A DNA stretch of 64,000 bases from Candidatus Paceibacter sp. (GCA_020724865.1 DYGA01000004.1:1-64000), one strand, 5' to 3'; shown: positions 24,355 through 33,134, numbered from the stretch's first letter. Program-made: numbers and translations. Notes: generated by a model not told the origin, from the letters alone.

Positions 24355-24876
24355 CTAAAATTTATATACAAAAATTGCTAAAGAATCACTGGTTGGTTTA
24401 TCAATTTCTAAAAGGTTTAATTCATGAAACTTAAAAACATAGGATAATAATAAAGCGCCTGGTTTTGCTTGTTTTTTAATCTTTGCGGTTAATCTTTTTT
24501 TAATACTGCGCGGATAACCATATACAAAAATAATATCAAATTCTTTCAAATCAATATTAAATAAATCTTGATACTTGATTTTTAAATTTTTTAAACCAAA
24601 AAATTTTGCTCTCAACCAAGCAAATAAAAATAAGGGTAAAGCTATTTCCACACCAACAAATTCAATATCCGGATTTTTCTTGGCTAAAAAAATAATTAAT
24701 CCAGCGCTGCCACAACCTAAATCAATAAATTTTTTTGGATTATTTTTTTTTATCAACTGATTTATTCGTTGATAATCTTTAACTTTAGTAGGCACCCAAG
24801 GAGCTAAAGAAGATGAACCACGAGCAAAACCATATACTGATATTAAAATTACAATCAATAATAATGTTTCCAACAT
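24355..24876 (-). CDS. Membrane-anchored class I methyltransferase-like protein
   Basis: An N-terminal hydrophobic segment (about 2-18) is followed by a SAM-type Rossmann domain: KFIDLGCGSAGLIIFLAKK is motif I, EFVGVEIALPLFLFAW motif II, and FDIIFVYGYPRS motif IV. At 173 residues it is a minimal methyltransferase. The substrate is unknown; the helix and hydrophobic stretch LPLFLFAWL suggest action at the membrane, perhaps on a lipid. First gene before pgk on the same strand. Confidence 0.72.
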   Translation of the reverse strand: MLETLLLIVILISVYGFARGSSSLAPWVPTKVKDYQRINQLIKKNNPKKFIDLGCGSAGLIIFLAKKNPDIEFVGVEIALPLFLFAWLRAKFFGLKNLKIKYQDLFNIDLKEFDIIFVYGYPRSIKKRLTAKIKKQAKPGALLLSYVFKFHELNLLEIDKPTSDSLAIFVYKF

Positions 24877-24980
24877 ATTTATATAATATAGTTTTTATAA
24901 AAATAAAAAAAGCATACCAACAGTATTTTAAAATATTTTTTTAAAAATTTGGGATTATAATTTTTTATATCTTACAGCTT

Positions 24981-25020
24981 AAAAAAAATATACCCTCGGC
25001 TTTTGAGCTGAGGGTATATT
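24981..25020 (-). terminator. Terminator of the acidic-protein gene
   Basis: A 12-bp stem (24990-25001 with 25006-25017, one G-T pair), loop TTTG, followed on the minus strand by a T8 run. Starts 3 bases past the stop codon. Confidence 0.92.
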
Positions 25021-25022
25021 TG

Positions 25023-25160
25023 TTACATATCTTCATCATAATCTTCTTCCATATCATCTTCGTCTTCGTCATCCATGTCATCATCTGCATAATCATCCTC
25101 CAAACCTTCTTCAAAATTATCTTCGTTTTCATCTTCCATCATATAATCTTCATTGGGCAT
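25023..25160 (-). CDS. 45-residue extremely acidic protein
   Basis: 28 of 45 residues are Asp or Glu and there is no Lys, Arg, His or Cys. It begins MPNEDYMMEDENEDNFEEGL and ends EDYDEDM, with Met and Tyr dotted regularly among the acids. No homologue was recognised. Independence is supported by a strong extended -10 promoter upstream and a strong terminator immediately after the stop. Possible roles are DNA mimicry, metal or polyamine buffering, or binding a basic protein; none can be chosen from sequence. No Shine-Dalgarno at the ATG. Confidence 0.7.
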   Translation of the reverse strand: MPNEDYMMEDENEDNFEEGLEDDYADDDMDDEDEDDMEEDYDEDM

Positions 25161-25202
25161 AAATAAATATTAATTATTAAAACTAACCAAATAATTGCTA
25201 TT

Positions 25203-25211
25203 ATTATAGCA
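25203..25211 (-). promoter_or_regulatory. Extended -10 promoter of the acidic-protein gene
   Basis: Minus-strand TGCTATAAT. No good -35 at 17 bases, but the extended -10 is a perfect match. Confidence 0.6.
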
Positions 25212-25255
25212 AACATTTATAAATTGCCTACTTAGCAGATATCCACAATACATAA

Positions 25256-26875
25256 CTATTCTAAAGGTAAGGTAAATTTGAAAGTAGTACCTTTATTTTC
25301 ACCTTCGCTCTCTGCCCAAATATTACCGCCATGACCTTCGATTATTTTTTTAGCAATATAAAGTCCTAAGCCAACACCGCTTGTATCAACTTTATTTATA
25401 TCTTTACCGCGTTTAAATTTTTGAAATAATTGATCAAGTTCTTCATAACTTATTCCCTTACCGTTGTCCTGAACTTTCACTAGAATATATTTATCCATAT
25501 TTTTTGCTGATACTTTGATATGTCCGCCAATAGGTGTATATTTTATGGCATTATCAATAAGGTTAATAATTACATCAGCCATTTTGTCTATATCAAACTT
25601 AAATAATGGGACATCACTTTCTTTAAATTCAATCTTTATATGTTTTGTACTGGCTTCGATAGCTAGTGATTTAATTATGTCATCCAATAAACGATTAAGA
25701 TCGTTTAAATTTTTATTAATTTTCAAACGCCCTGATTCAATCCGTGAGATATTTAAAAATATATTTATTAAGCGAATTAATCTTTCAGAATTACGCAATA
25801 GAATACCAATAATATCTGCTTGTTTTTTTGACATTTTGCCAAAATCACCATCTTGTAACATGGAAAGATAACCTTTAATTGCTGATAAAGGGGTACGTAA
25901 CTGATGAGAAGTTATTGATAAAAATTCAGTTTTGGCTTCATCTAATTGTTTTAAACGTTCATTAGCAACCTGTAATTCTGAGGTAATTTTTTCTAATTTT
26001 TCTTTTTGCTCGATTTCTTTTCTGACGCTTTTTATTAAGAAAAAGCCTACAAATATTAAAGCGTTAAAGATTATTAAGCGTAAAATTATTACGTTTAAAT
26101 TATTGGTAAAAAATATTTCAGCAAATGAACTAAAAGCTAATAAAAACACCAATAATTCCGTAGCAACAATTTTGATATTCAACAGATGATGTTTTAAAAT
26201 CGCATAAGTAGTAAAAACAATAAAAGGAAAAAAGAATACGGCTCCCAAGGATATATAAGTTGGATTATTTAAAAAAGCTGGATAAATAAAATTAAAAATT
26301 ATAATAAAAGTAAAAGTAATTATAGTACCAGTTAAAATCAAACGTAAAGGTAAAGCATCTTTAGCATCAGAATTTTTTATTTTTTTAATTAACGTGTAAA
26401 TAGCGCTAAAAACCAAACCAATACTTAAAGAACCAAATAAAATTATCCCCGGCCCGTTAGTTACTGATGTGGCTCCACCTGTGACTAAAACCCCGTTTAT
26501 TTTTTTCAGAACAAAAGAGGTTAAAGTCAACAATGATACTAAACAAACCACAGGTACTAAAAATCTTTTGTAATTTTTAGAAAAATTAAATTTAGCATGC
26601 GGATAAACATAAAAAAATTGAAAAATAAAAAAAGCTTGCCAAACGGCAAAAAATAAAACCAACCTTAATAACCATAAAATGATTTCTGGATCAAACAAAT
26701 TATAACTTAAATAATTTATTACACCCCAAATTACAGTAACTAAAACAAATAATGCAAAAGAAATGTTAGTTATACTACGAACATTTCTGATATAAACAAT
26801 GACGCCTAATATAATTGAAGTTATTGTAACTAACCCAACAGTAAATAGATTTAAATTAAAAGTCATTACTTCCAT
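25256..26875 (-). CDS. Orphan sensor histidine kinase with a multi-helix membrane sensor
   Basis: Residues 1 to about 270 hold eight to nine membrane helices, the first seven matching the 7TM N-terminal region of some histidine kinases. A coiled coil leads to the HisKA domain with phospho-acceptor His in ITSHQLRTPLSAIKGYL (about 324), then a HATPase domain with NLIDNAIKYTP (N box), VQDNGKGIS (G1) and GVGLGLYIAKKIIEGHGG (G2). No response regulator is in this window. ATG at 26875 lies two bases after the nitroreductase stop, so it is the last gene of the coupled operon. A membrane-embedded sensor with no large extracytoplasmic domain suits a small hydrophobic ligand. Confidence 0.9.
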   Translation of the reverse strand: MEVMTFNLNLFTVGLVTITSIILGVIVYIRNVRSITNISFALFVLVTVIWGVINYLSYNLFDPEIILWLLRLVLFFAVWQAFFIFQFFYVYPHAKFNFSKNYKRFLVPVVCLVSLLTLTSFVLKKINGVLVTGGATSVTNGPGIILFGSLSIGLVFSAIYTLIKKIKNSDAKDALPLRLILTGTIITFTFIIIFNFIYPAFLNNPTYISLGAVFFFPFIVFTTYAILKHHLLNIKIVATELLVFLLAFSSFAEIFFTNNLNVIILRLIIFNALIFVGFFLIKSVRKEIEQKEKLEKITSELQVANERLKQLDEAKTEFLSITSHQLRTPLSAIKGYLSMLQDGDFGKMSKKQADIIGILLRNSERLIRLINIFLNISRIESGRLKINKNLNDLNRLLDDIIKSLAIEASTKHIKIEFKESDVPLFKFDIDKMADVIINLIDNAIKYTPIGGHIKVSAKNMDKYILVKVQDNGKGISYEELDQLFQKFKRGKDINKVDTSGVGLGLYIAKKIIEGHGGNIWAESEGENKGTTFKFTLPLE

Positions 26876-26877
26876 AA

Positions 26878-27945
26878 TCAATTAATAAATTTTACATCTG
26901 GCTGACTTTTCAAAGCTTTGGCTCTAACCGGTGGCGCAAAACCAATTCTAAATGACATGGCAATTAAATTATTACCGACATTAAATAGATCATGCAAAAC
27001 TTGATAGTTACTTAAAATTTTATCAGTTTGCGCATTATCAAATACATCACCACTACCTGCTACAATACGCAAACGAGCAAAACACAAGGCACTGACCGGA
27101 TGAAAGGCCAATCCTAAAGCAGTCGCTTTGAGCCAAACTCTTTCCATAGCCCGTCCAGCAAAAATAAAATTTTCCTGGGTATCTTCGGGAATGATAATTG
27201 CTCCGACAGCTGCTCCGCTTGAATATAATTTAGCATCTTCTTTAGCCACCATTTTAGCTAATCCCAATTTATTTAACCAAATCGCCCTCTGCCAATTACT
27301 GGCAAGAAAAAAAACAAATTTTTGCATTAAATTGAACTCCATGGTGCCTATATAAAATCCCTTTTTTAATTTGGCAAAAACTTTTTTTGACCAAATAATA
27401 TCTTTAAACAACAGGGCGTGCAAATCTTTGTGTTGTAAAATTATTTCTTCAATTGAACTCATGGCACGACCAATTAATTTCTTTTTTTCATCATCATCAA
27501 TAAAAATTAATCTGACTTTATTTTCTTGACCAATTTTTATTATTTCCTGTTTCAGTGCATTGGTTTGTTCTAAAGTCATTTTAATATTTTTATATTTACG
27601 ACGGTTTGTGTGCCTTTGTGATAAATACGGGAATAAAGCATCAGTTTCTACATGACTATCGCACAAAACTACTTTAGCAACTAGATCTTTTTGTCGTTCA
27701 TCTGGAAACAATTCCAACTGAGCTTGCAATTGAAATTTGGTAGCCGCAATACTAATATTTTCCAATAAACCGCCGTGACCAATATATGAACCGCGCTGGT
27801 TGATATTTAAAATTGGATTGTCAGATTTAGGTAAATTAAAAACAAATATAATATTGTCTTTTACTTCAAATCGCCAAGGCTGAGAATTGTCACCCGAAGG
27901 AGCATTAATTGCTAATGTTAAAATTTTTTCAATTGTTTCTTTCAT
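26878..27945 (-). CDS. Nitroreductase-fold flavoenzyme (Acg/MoeY-type)
   Basis: A 355-residue two-domain nitroreductase-like protein. The FMN-phosphate site APSGDNSQPWRF is at 14-25, and SQRHTNRRKYKN and HPVSALCFARLR are further family blocks. The size and type match the C-terminal half of fused ThiF-nitroreductase proteins such as mycobacterial MoeY (about 715 residues); here the ThiF half is the preceding gene, 3 bp away. A redox role on the product of the ThiF/PaaK enzymes is inferred. Flavin binding is likely; the substrate is unknown. Confidence 0.78.
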   Translation of the reverse strand: MKETIEKILTLAINAPSGDNSQPWRFEVKDNIIFVFNLPKSDNPILNINQRGSYIGHGGLLENISIAATKFQLQAQLELFPDERQKDLVAKVVLCDSHVETDALFPYLSQRHTNRRKYKNIKMTLEQTNALKQEIIKIGQENKVRLIFIDDDEKKKLIGRAMSSIEEIILQHKDLHALLFKDIIWSKKVFAKLKKGFYIGTMEFNLMQKFVFFLASNWQRAIWLNKLGLAKMVAKEDAKLYSSGAAVGAIIIPEDTQENFIFAGRAMERVWLKATALGLAFHPVSALCFARLRIVAGSGDVFDNAQTDKILSNYQVLHDLFNVGNNLIAMSFRIGFAPPVRAKALKSQPDVKFIN

Positions 27946-27948
27946 ATT

Positions 27949-29043
27949 TTAAAGACCAATAATATTTAAAAATTTTTTTAATTGTTTTTGTCTTTGTGCA
28001 ATCTTTTGTTTTTGATTGTAAGTTGGATCAAAAATTGCATCTAAATTAACTTCATATTGACCTGATTTTAAAGGTTGTTTATTGGCCAATCTCCTAACTA
28101 AATAAGCCACCGCTACTCCTGATAACATAGCCGCGTCCCCCAATTGAGGCCAAGAATAAATAGTTTTACCAACTTGTAATAAAGAAATTTGCATCCGAGG
28201 AGCAACTTTATCTTGACCGGCAATTTTGGTTGATAAACGAGGCATATCTTGCGGATGAATTTTTTTAAAATCTGACAATGTTAAATCACCAACCCTTCCA
28301 TTAAAAATTTTTAAATTATGATCTAGATCATACCTTTCCACATCTACTATTATATTATCACCGTTGTCAGTAGCCATAATAACAGGGATTTTTAATTTTT
28401 TTGCTGCCAATCTAATTCTAATTTTCATTTCTAAATTATCCATTTCTTCAATTAAAACATCCAACTTGGGCGGAGCGGCTAAAAAATTGATTAAATTTTT
28501 CTCATTTAAACCTTCGGGATAAGTAAAAATTCTCGCATAAGGATTTATTTGATAAATTTGTTGACTGGCAAGATCGCATTTTTTTTTGCCGATATCCAAG
28601 ACTGTGTACCTGACACGATTTAGATTTGAAGGCGATAAAACGTCCGGATCGGCAATTTTCATCTTTTTACCACCACCCATCACAGCAATTGATATGGCTG
28701 CGTGACTACCAACACTAAGTCCGGCTACACCAATATTATAATTATAAAATTTTTCTTGTTCACTGGCAGTAATAATTTCTTTATTTCTACCAGTCCGAAC
28801 CGTTAAAAAATCTTTTTCTGATAAAATGTGCACATATTTATCCAACCAAGGAAAAAAAACCCAATTACCTTTATCAGATTTTTTAATAAACTCTGCTAAT
28901 GGTTTTTGATAATCCTTAATAAAACGATATTGAGGATTTTTCAACAAAAACAAATCAGTAAGTTGTTCCTGATATGTATCTATCAACTTTGATTTTTTTA
29001 TCTTAGTAAATGATTTTTTTATTATGGGTTTGTTTTTATCCAT
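27949..29043 (-). CDS. ThiF/E1-like adenylating enzyme
   Basis: The E1-like Rossmann fold starts at about 102: GVAGLSVGSHAAISIAVMGG, then IADPDVLSPSNLNRVRYT with the nucleotide-binding Asp132/Asp134 and Arg143. Residues 1-100 form an extra N-terminal domain. The CxxC zinc pairs of ThiF/MoeB are absent, and no Cys sits where the acceptor Cys of canonical E1 proteins lies, so it probably adenylates without forming a thioester. It overlaps the PaaK-like gene by 22 bp. ThiF plus nitroreductase totals 719 residues, the length of the fused MoeY-type protein. Confidence 0.82.
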   Translation of the reverse strand: MDKNKPIIKKSFTKIKKSKLIDTYQEQLTDLFLLKNPQYRFIKDYQKPLAEFIKKSDKGNWVFFPWLDKYVHILSEKDFLTVRTGRNKEIITASEQEKFYNYNIGVAGLSVGSHAAISIAVMGGGKKMKIADPDVLSPSNLNRVRYTVLDIGKKKCDLASQQIYQINPYARIFTYPEGLNEKNLINFLAAPPKLDVLIEEMDNLEMKIRIRLAAKKLKIPVIMATDNGDNIIVDVERYDLDHNLKIFNGRVGDLTLSDFKKIHPQDMPRLSTKIAGQDKVAPRMQISLLQVGKTIYSWPQLGDAAMLSGVAVAYLVRRLANKQPLKSGQYEVNLDAIFDPTYNQKQKIAQRQKQLKKFLNIIGL

Positions 29044-30533
29044 TTTTGTTTGGTTCCAGGTTTAAAATATTTAGCATCTTCATATTGCCAAAAGACTATT
29101 TTTGGTATCACTCTTTTAGGATATTCTTCTGCGGTTTTACGATAAGAAGAATTTTCAATTAATAGTCGACTAACTACTAATTTTTTTATTTTATCACTTA
29201 AAATTTTTGTACCTTTAACATTTGGTTGTAATTCAATATTTAATTCTAAATACTGATTGGCGTTCTTATCATATTTAACCAACAGAGTAAATTTGCCGGT
29301 TATACTTTTTAACAAGTCTTTATGCCATAAAGATTTTCTTATTGTTTCGGGATATATTTGAAAAGCAAAAAAACTTACTGACAAATCTTTACGTTCGAAG
29401 ACATAAACAAATGGTAAATTCCATAAAGTATCCTGTAAATTATATTTACTAATAAATTTATTTAGATCTAAACCATGGTTAGTAAAAATTTTATAAACTT
29501 CAAATAAAGTGACAATGCCACCGTAATCATGTAAATCATATCTGACTAAGGGATAACCACTATGAGCCGAACAAACTAAACTTTTATTAATATCTTCAAA
29601 ATAAAACATTTCTGGTAAATATTGGGTAAAAGTTGGCAATTTATCACGCTCGGAAAATAACTCATAATATAAATTTTTATTTTTTAATGCTAGACGACGA
29701 ATTAAAATAGATAATGGTGTCTCGTGTGACATGGTCCCCAAATCAACCGTACCATAATGGTTAAGTGTACTACGATAAATGTCTTTACTACCAGTAATTT
29801 TAAAAATATAATCTCTAAAATCTTCATTAAAACCTTCAGCGGAAAATATAAAACCTAAATTATATTTTTTCCAATTTAAACCCAATCTTTGGCCCTCTTC
29901 TAGCGTATCTTTTAAAAACGGCGCGTAACTTCCGATTATAATTTGATCAAATTCACGACCAATCTTTTTTACGGCATTTATTATTTCCAGTTTATTTATG
30001 CCCGGAGTAATAATACTTAAATTATACTTCCCTCTGGCCGACAAAATTTTTAATGCTTCATAAGTAAAAAGACCTCCAATCCAAGCTCCCATAGGAAAAC
30101 CTACAATATATAAAGTACTTTTTTTATCAATATTAAAATTGGTCAATAAATAAATTTCAGCAGTTAATGCATACTGTTCATCCTGTTCTTTAGTTCTGGG
30201 AAAATAAAATGGTTCACCGGTGGAACCTGAAGTCGTAGAAATTACCCATTGTTTTGTTTTAAAAATACCATCCCAAGACAGCTCCCGGGGACTATAATTT
30301 TGCAAATAATTTTTTTTATCTATAGTAGGTACTTGTTTAAAATCGGAAATTGTTTTTATTTTTTGAGGATCAATCTTGTTTTTTTGTAACCAATCTTTAT
30401 AAGCTGGCACACGCTTGGACATTTGCTGAAATAAATCTAAAGCCATCTTTTCTCCGCGTTTAATCCAATTTGACTCAGGTACTTTCTTTAAATCCTTGAT
30501 AACTTTTTTAGCTGGAATTTTAATTAAATTCAT
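29022..30533 (-). CDS. PaaK/LuxE-like adenylate-forming ligase
   Basis: A 503-residue member of the phenylacetate-CoA ligase/coenzyme F390 synthetase group. The ATP loop is STTSGSTGEPFYFPR (99-113), FIFSAEGFNEDF follows, and YPLVRYDLHDYGG corresponds to the hinge motif. The C-terminal domain is present (FTLLVKYDKN to RVIPKI). These enzymes activate a carboxylic acid as its adenylate and pass it to CoA, an amine or a protein. Its 4-bp overlaps with the dehydrogenase gene suggest equal expression. The acid substrate is unknown. Confidence 0.78.
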   Translation of the reverse strand: MNLIKIPAKKVIKDLKKVPESNWIKRGEKMALDLFQQMSKRVPAYKDWLQKNKIDPQKIKTISDFKQVPTIDKKNYLQNYSPRELSWDGIFKTKQWVISTTSGSTGEPFYFPRTKEQDEQYALTAEIYLLTNFNIDKKSTLYIVGFPMGAWIGGLFTYEALKILSARGKYNLSIITPGINKLEIINAVKKIGREFDQIIIGSYAPFLKDTLEEGQRLGLNWKKYNLGFIFSAEGFNEDFRDYIFKITGSKDIYRSTLNHYGTVDLGTMSHETPLSILIRRLALKNKNLYYELFSERDKLPTFTQYLPEMFYFEDINKSLVCSAHSGYPLVRYDLHDYGGIVTLFEVYKIFTNHGLDLNKFISKYNLQDTLWNLPFVYVFERKDLSVSFFAFQIYPETIRKSLWHKDLLKSITGKFTLLVKYDKNANQYLELNIELQPNVKGTKILSDKIKKLVVSRLLIENSSYRKTAEEYPKRVIPKIVFWQYEDAKYFKPGTKQKWIKTNP

Positions 30534-31582
30534 AAATTAAATTCTAAAGAATTTAACCTGTTTTTAACCGCTGCATCAACTAAACGATGAAGTGGTTTAT
30601 TTAATCTGTACGCCTCTTCTAAATAATAATGCAATCTATCGCCAATTGCTAAAACTTTATTAGTTACAGATAATTCATCAGTGACACCTTCATATTCGCT
30701 GACCACACTTATTAAACCGCCAGCATTAACTAAATAATCAGGCAAATATAAAATTTCTCTGCGCCACAATAAATCACCTAACTCCGGAGAAAATAATTGA
30801 TTATTAGCTGCACCAACTATCATTCGACATTGAAAATTCTTATAATTATCAAAGGTGACAACATCGCTAAGTGCGCAAGGACAATAAATATCTAAAGATT
30901 GTAAATATAATTTATTGACCGGGACAATATTAATTTGCGGAAACTCACTTTTTATTTTATTCAATAGCTGAATGTTTATATCACTAAGATAAATATCAGC
31001 TTGTTTATTTAATAAAATTTTTAGTATTTCATATCCAACTTTTCCTGCGCCATCAATACCAATTTTTTTATTGGTAAAATCTCCCAACTTTAAATATTCA
31101 ATAGATTTTTTCATTGCAGTCACCACACCTAAAGCAGTATAATAACTTGGATCAACTATCACTCCAGAAACATACGGGGTAATTTTTTTCATGTTTACTA
31201 CATCTTGCTGATAAACGCCCACGTCACTACCAGTTATAAATTCACCTGATAATTTATTTATTTCATTGGCGTATTCATTAAAAAAATTTACCCTATCCTT
31301 TTTTAAATAATCAGTAGTAAATAATACTGCTTTTGCCCCGCCATAACTTAAATCAGCCGCTATTGATTTATAAGTCATTAAACAAGATAAACGTAAAACA
31401 TCTATTAAAGCGTGTTTTTGATCATTATAATCATATAAACGAGTGGCACCAAAAGAAGGAAAATTATTAAAATGACGATGAATAGCAATAAAACCTTTTA
31501 ATTGCTGGCCATCGATTTGGATTATTTTAGCGTGTTTATCAAAAAATTCTTCATCAACAAAATTTTCTGTAATAATTGACAT
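30530..31582 (-). CDS. Leucine dehydrogenase-like amino acid dehydrogenase
   Basis: Glu/Leu/Phe/Val dehydrogenase family, 350 residues, the size of Leu/Phe dehydrogenases. The catalytic lysines are visible: Lys72 in MTYKSIAADLSYGG and Lys84 in GGAKAV. The NAD-binding turn is IDGAGKVGYEILKIL and the C-terminal block PDYLVNAGGLISVVSEYE is intact. It would interconvert a branched or aromatic amino acid and its 2-keto acid. In a cell with no visible amino-acid pathway, its place at the head of the PaaK-ThiF-nitroreductase-kinase operon suggests it supplies or trims a precursor. Confidence 0.85.
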   Translation of the reverse strand: MSIITENFVDEEFFDKHAKIIQIDGQQLKGFIAIHRHFNNFPSFGATRLYDYNDQKHALIDVLRLSCLMTYKSIAADLSYGGAKAVLFTTDYLKKDRVNFFNEYANEINKLSGEFITGSDVGVYQQDVVNMKKITPYVSGVIVDPSYYTALGVVTAMKKSIEYLKLGDFTNKKIGIDGAGKVGYEILKILLNKQADIYLSDINIQLLNKIKSEFPQINIVPVNKLYLQSLDIYCPCALSDVVTFDNYKNFQCRMIVGAANNQLFSPELGDLLWRREILYLPDYLVNAGGLISVVSEYEGVTDELSVTNKVLAIGDRLHYYLEEAYRLNKPLHRLVDAAVKNRLNSLEFNL

Positions 31583-31615
31583 TTAATTAATCAATTTCAC
31601 TATGTTTATAACTTT

Positions 31616-31644
31616 ATTTTAGCAAAAAAACTTATAATTTTAAA
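31616..31644 (-). promoter_or_regulatory. Promoter of the five-gene dehydrogenase-to-kinase operon
   Basis: Minus-strand TTTAAA (31639-31644), 17-base spacer, TAAAAT (31616-31621) with extended -10 TGC. Divergent from the VKOR promoter. Confidence 0.55.
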
Positions 31645-31657
31645 GTGATTATATATA

Positions 31658-31666
31658 TGTTATAAT
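31658..31666 (+). promoter_or_regulatory. Extended -10 promoter of the VKOR gene, nearly leaderless
   Basis: TGTTATAAT, with the predicted start about 3 nt before the ATG at 31676. The -35 region is poor. Confidence 0.6.
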
Positions 31667-31675
31667 AATAATTAC

Positions 31676-32122
31676 ATGTTATATACCTACAAAAAATGGC
31701 AAAAAAATTTATTGGTAATGCAAATCATTTTAAGCTTTCTGGGCTTGCTTGATAGTTTATATTTGTCTTACCAAAAAATAAATAATAATGAAGTTGCCTG
31801 TTCCACTTTTGGTGGCTGTAATACTGTCATAAATAGTAACTATGCTTATCTTATAGGCATTCCTTTGGCTTATTTGGGTTTAATATACTATCTGACACTT
31901 TTACTTGTTATATTTTTTGTTTTGATAAATAAAAAAACACTTTGGTTGAAATTATTAACAATTATTACTCTCAGTGGCTTTCTGATGTCAGGATATTTTG
32001 TATATTTGCAATTTTTTGAAATAGGATCTATTTGTATTTTTTGTATGTTTTCTGCCTTAGTTTCTACTCTATTATTTATCACTACCCAAACATTATATTG
32101 GTCAATAAAAAAAAGCGGCTAA
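31676..32122 (+). CDS. Vitamin K epoxide reductase-family (VKOR) thiol oxidoreductase
   Basis: Membrane enzyme that reoxidises a DsbA-type partner with quinone in disulfide formation. It has four helices, the loop pair Cys42 and Cys48 (ACSTFGGC) followed by the conserved N-SxY region (INSNYAYLIGIPLAYLG), and the active CIFC pair at 120-123. 148 residues is standard for the catalytic domain without a fused thioredoxin. No DsbA partner is in the window. The Cys-rich exported proteins at 11777 and 12949 are plausible clients. Confidence 0.92.
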   Translation: MLYTYKKWQKNLLVMQIILSFLGLLDSLYLSYQKINNNEVACSTFGGCNTVINSNYAYLIGIPLAYLGLIYYLTLLLVIFFVLINKKTLWLKLLTIITLSGFLMSGYFVYLQFFEIGSICIFCMFSALVSTLLFITTQTLYWSIKKSG

Positions 32123-32137
32123 TAGCCGCCTTTTTTT
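32107..32137. terminator. Bidirectional terminator overlapping the VKOR stop
   Basis: Stem GCGGCT/AGCCGC (32115-32120 and 32124-32129), A8 on the left and T7 on the right; it ends both VKOR and gap transcripts. Confidence 0.9.
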
Positions 32138-33134
32138 AAAGAACAAAATTTGCCATTTCTACCAAACGGTTGGCATAACCCCATTCATTATCATACCAAG
32201 CAATTATTTTGACTAAATCATCGTCAATAACTTTGGTTAATGTTAGATCAACTATAGAAGAAGCGGGATTACCAACTATATCGCTGGAAACTAAAGGATC
32301 ACTCGATACTTCTAAGATGCCTTGGTAACGCGGACTAGCGGCGGCAGCAGATAATACTTCATTAACTTTAGTAACCGTAGTTTTTTTCTTGACCAAAAAA
32401 GTAAAATCCGATAATGACCCACAAGGAGTTGGCACCCGAACAGCCAAGCCATCAAAAATTCCAGCCAATTCAGGTATAGTTTGACTAACTGCCGAAGCAG
32501 CGCCAGTGGTTGTCGGAACAATATTCAAAGCCGCTGCCCTTGCTCGTCGCAAATCTTTATGCGGCCCATCAACTAAATTTTGATCAGCAGTATAAGAATG
32601 AATAGTGGTCATGGCTGCTTTTTTGATGCCAAAATTTTCTGCCATAATTTGTGCCACTGGCGCAATACAGTTAGTTGTACAAGAAGCATTTGAAATGATA
32701 TTTTCTTGTGACTTTTTATCTGTATTAACACCAAGCACATAGGTAGGAGTAGAATGATCTTTGGCTGGAGCGGAAATAATTACCGCTTTAGCCCCCGCTT
32801 TCAAATGTAAACTGGCTAATTCTTGAGTGCGAAAAATTCCTGTGCATTCTAATACCACATCAATATCTAAACTTCGCCAAGATAATGCAGCAGGATCTTT
32901 TTCACTAAAAGTAATAATCTTCTTACCAGCAACATATAAATGATTATCGTCCTGCTTAACTTCTTTGTTAAATTTTCCATAAACTGAATCATATTTCAAT
33001 AAATGAGCCAACGTGGCAGTGTCAGTTAAATCATTAATGGCTATTATTTCCATATCATCACGATCCAAAATGATTTTAAAAGCCGCTCGGCCAATTCGGC
33101 CAAAGCCATTGATAGCTATTTTTTTCTTGATCAT
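32136..33134 (-). CDS. gap: Glyceraldehyde-3-phosphate dehydrogenase, type I
   Basis: NAD-dependent glycolytic enzyme. INGFGRIGRAAFK binds the dinucleotide, the catalytic Cys is in SNASCTTNC (about 151), TADQNLVDGPHKDLRRARAA and WYDNEWGYANRLVEM are conserved. 332 residues is normal. It is placed behind pyrH and ricT, away from the pgk-eno-gpmI operon. Its product feeds pgk directly. Confidence 0.97.
   Translation of the reverse strand: MIKKKIAINGFGRIGRAAFKIILDRDDMEIIAINDLTDTATLAHLLKYDSVYGKFNKEVKQDDNHLYVAGKKIITFSEKDPAALSWRSLDIDVVLECTGIFRTQELASLHLKAGAKAVIISAPAKDHSTPTYVLGVNTDKKSQENIISNASCTTNCIAPVAQIMAENFGIKKAAMTTIHSYTADQNLVDGPHKDLRRARAAALNIVPTTTGAASAVSQTIPELAGIFDGLAVRVPTPCGSLSDFTFLVKKKTTVTKVNEVLSAAAASPRYQGILEVSSDPLVSSDIVGNPASSIVDLTLTKVIDDDLVKIIAWYDNEWGYANRLVEMANFVL

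Noticed and set aside
25515..25871. Rightward open frame of 118 codons.
   Set aside because: Antisense shadow of the histidine kinase catalytic domain.
26878..29043. Thiazole/oxazole-modified peptide (TOMM) biosynthesis, because ThiF-like and nitroreductase-like genes are adjacent.
   Set aside because: No YcaO gene and no precursor-like peptide near the operon. The nitroreductase is the larger Acg/MoeY type, not SagB type.
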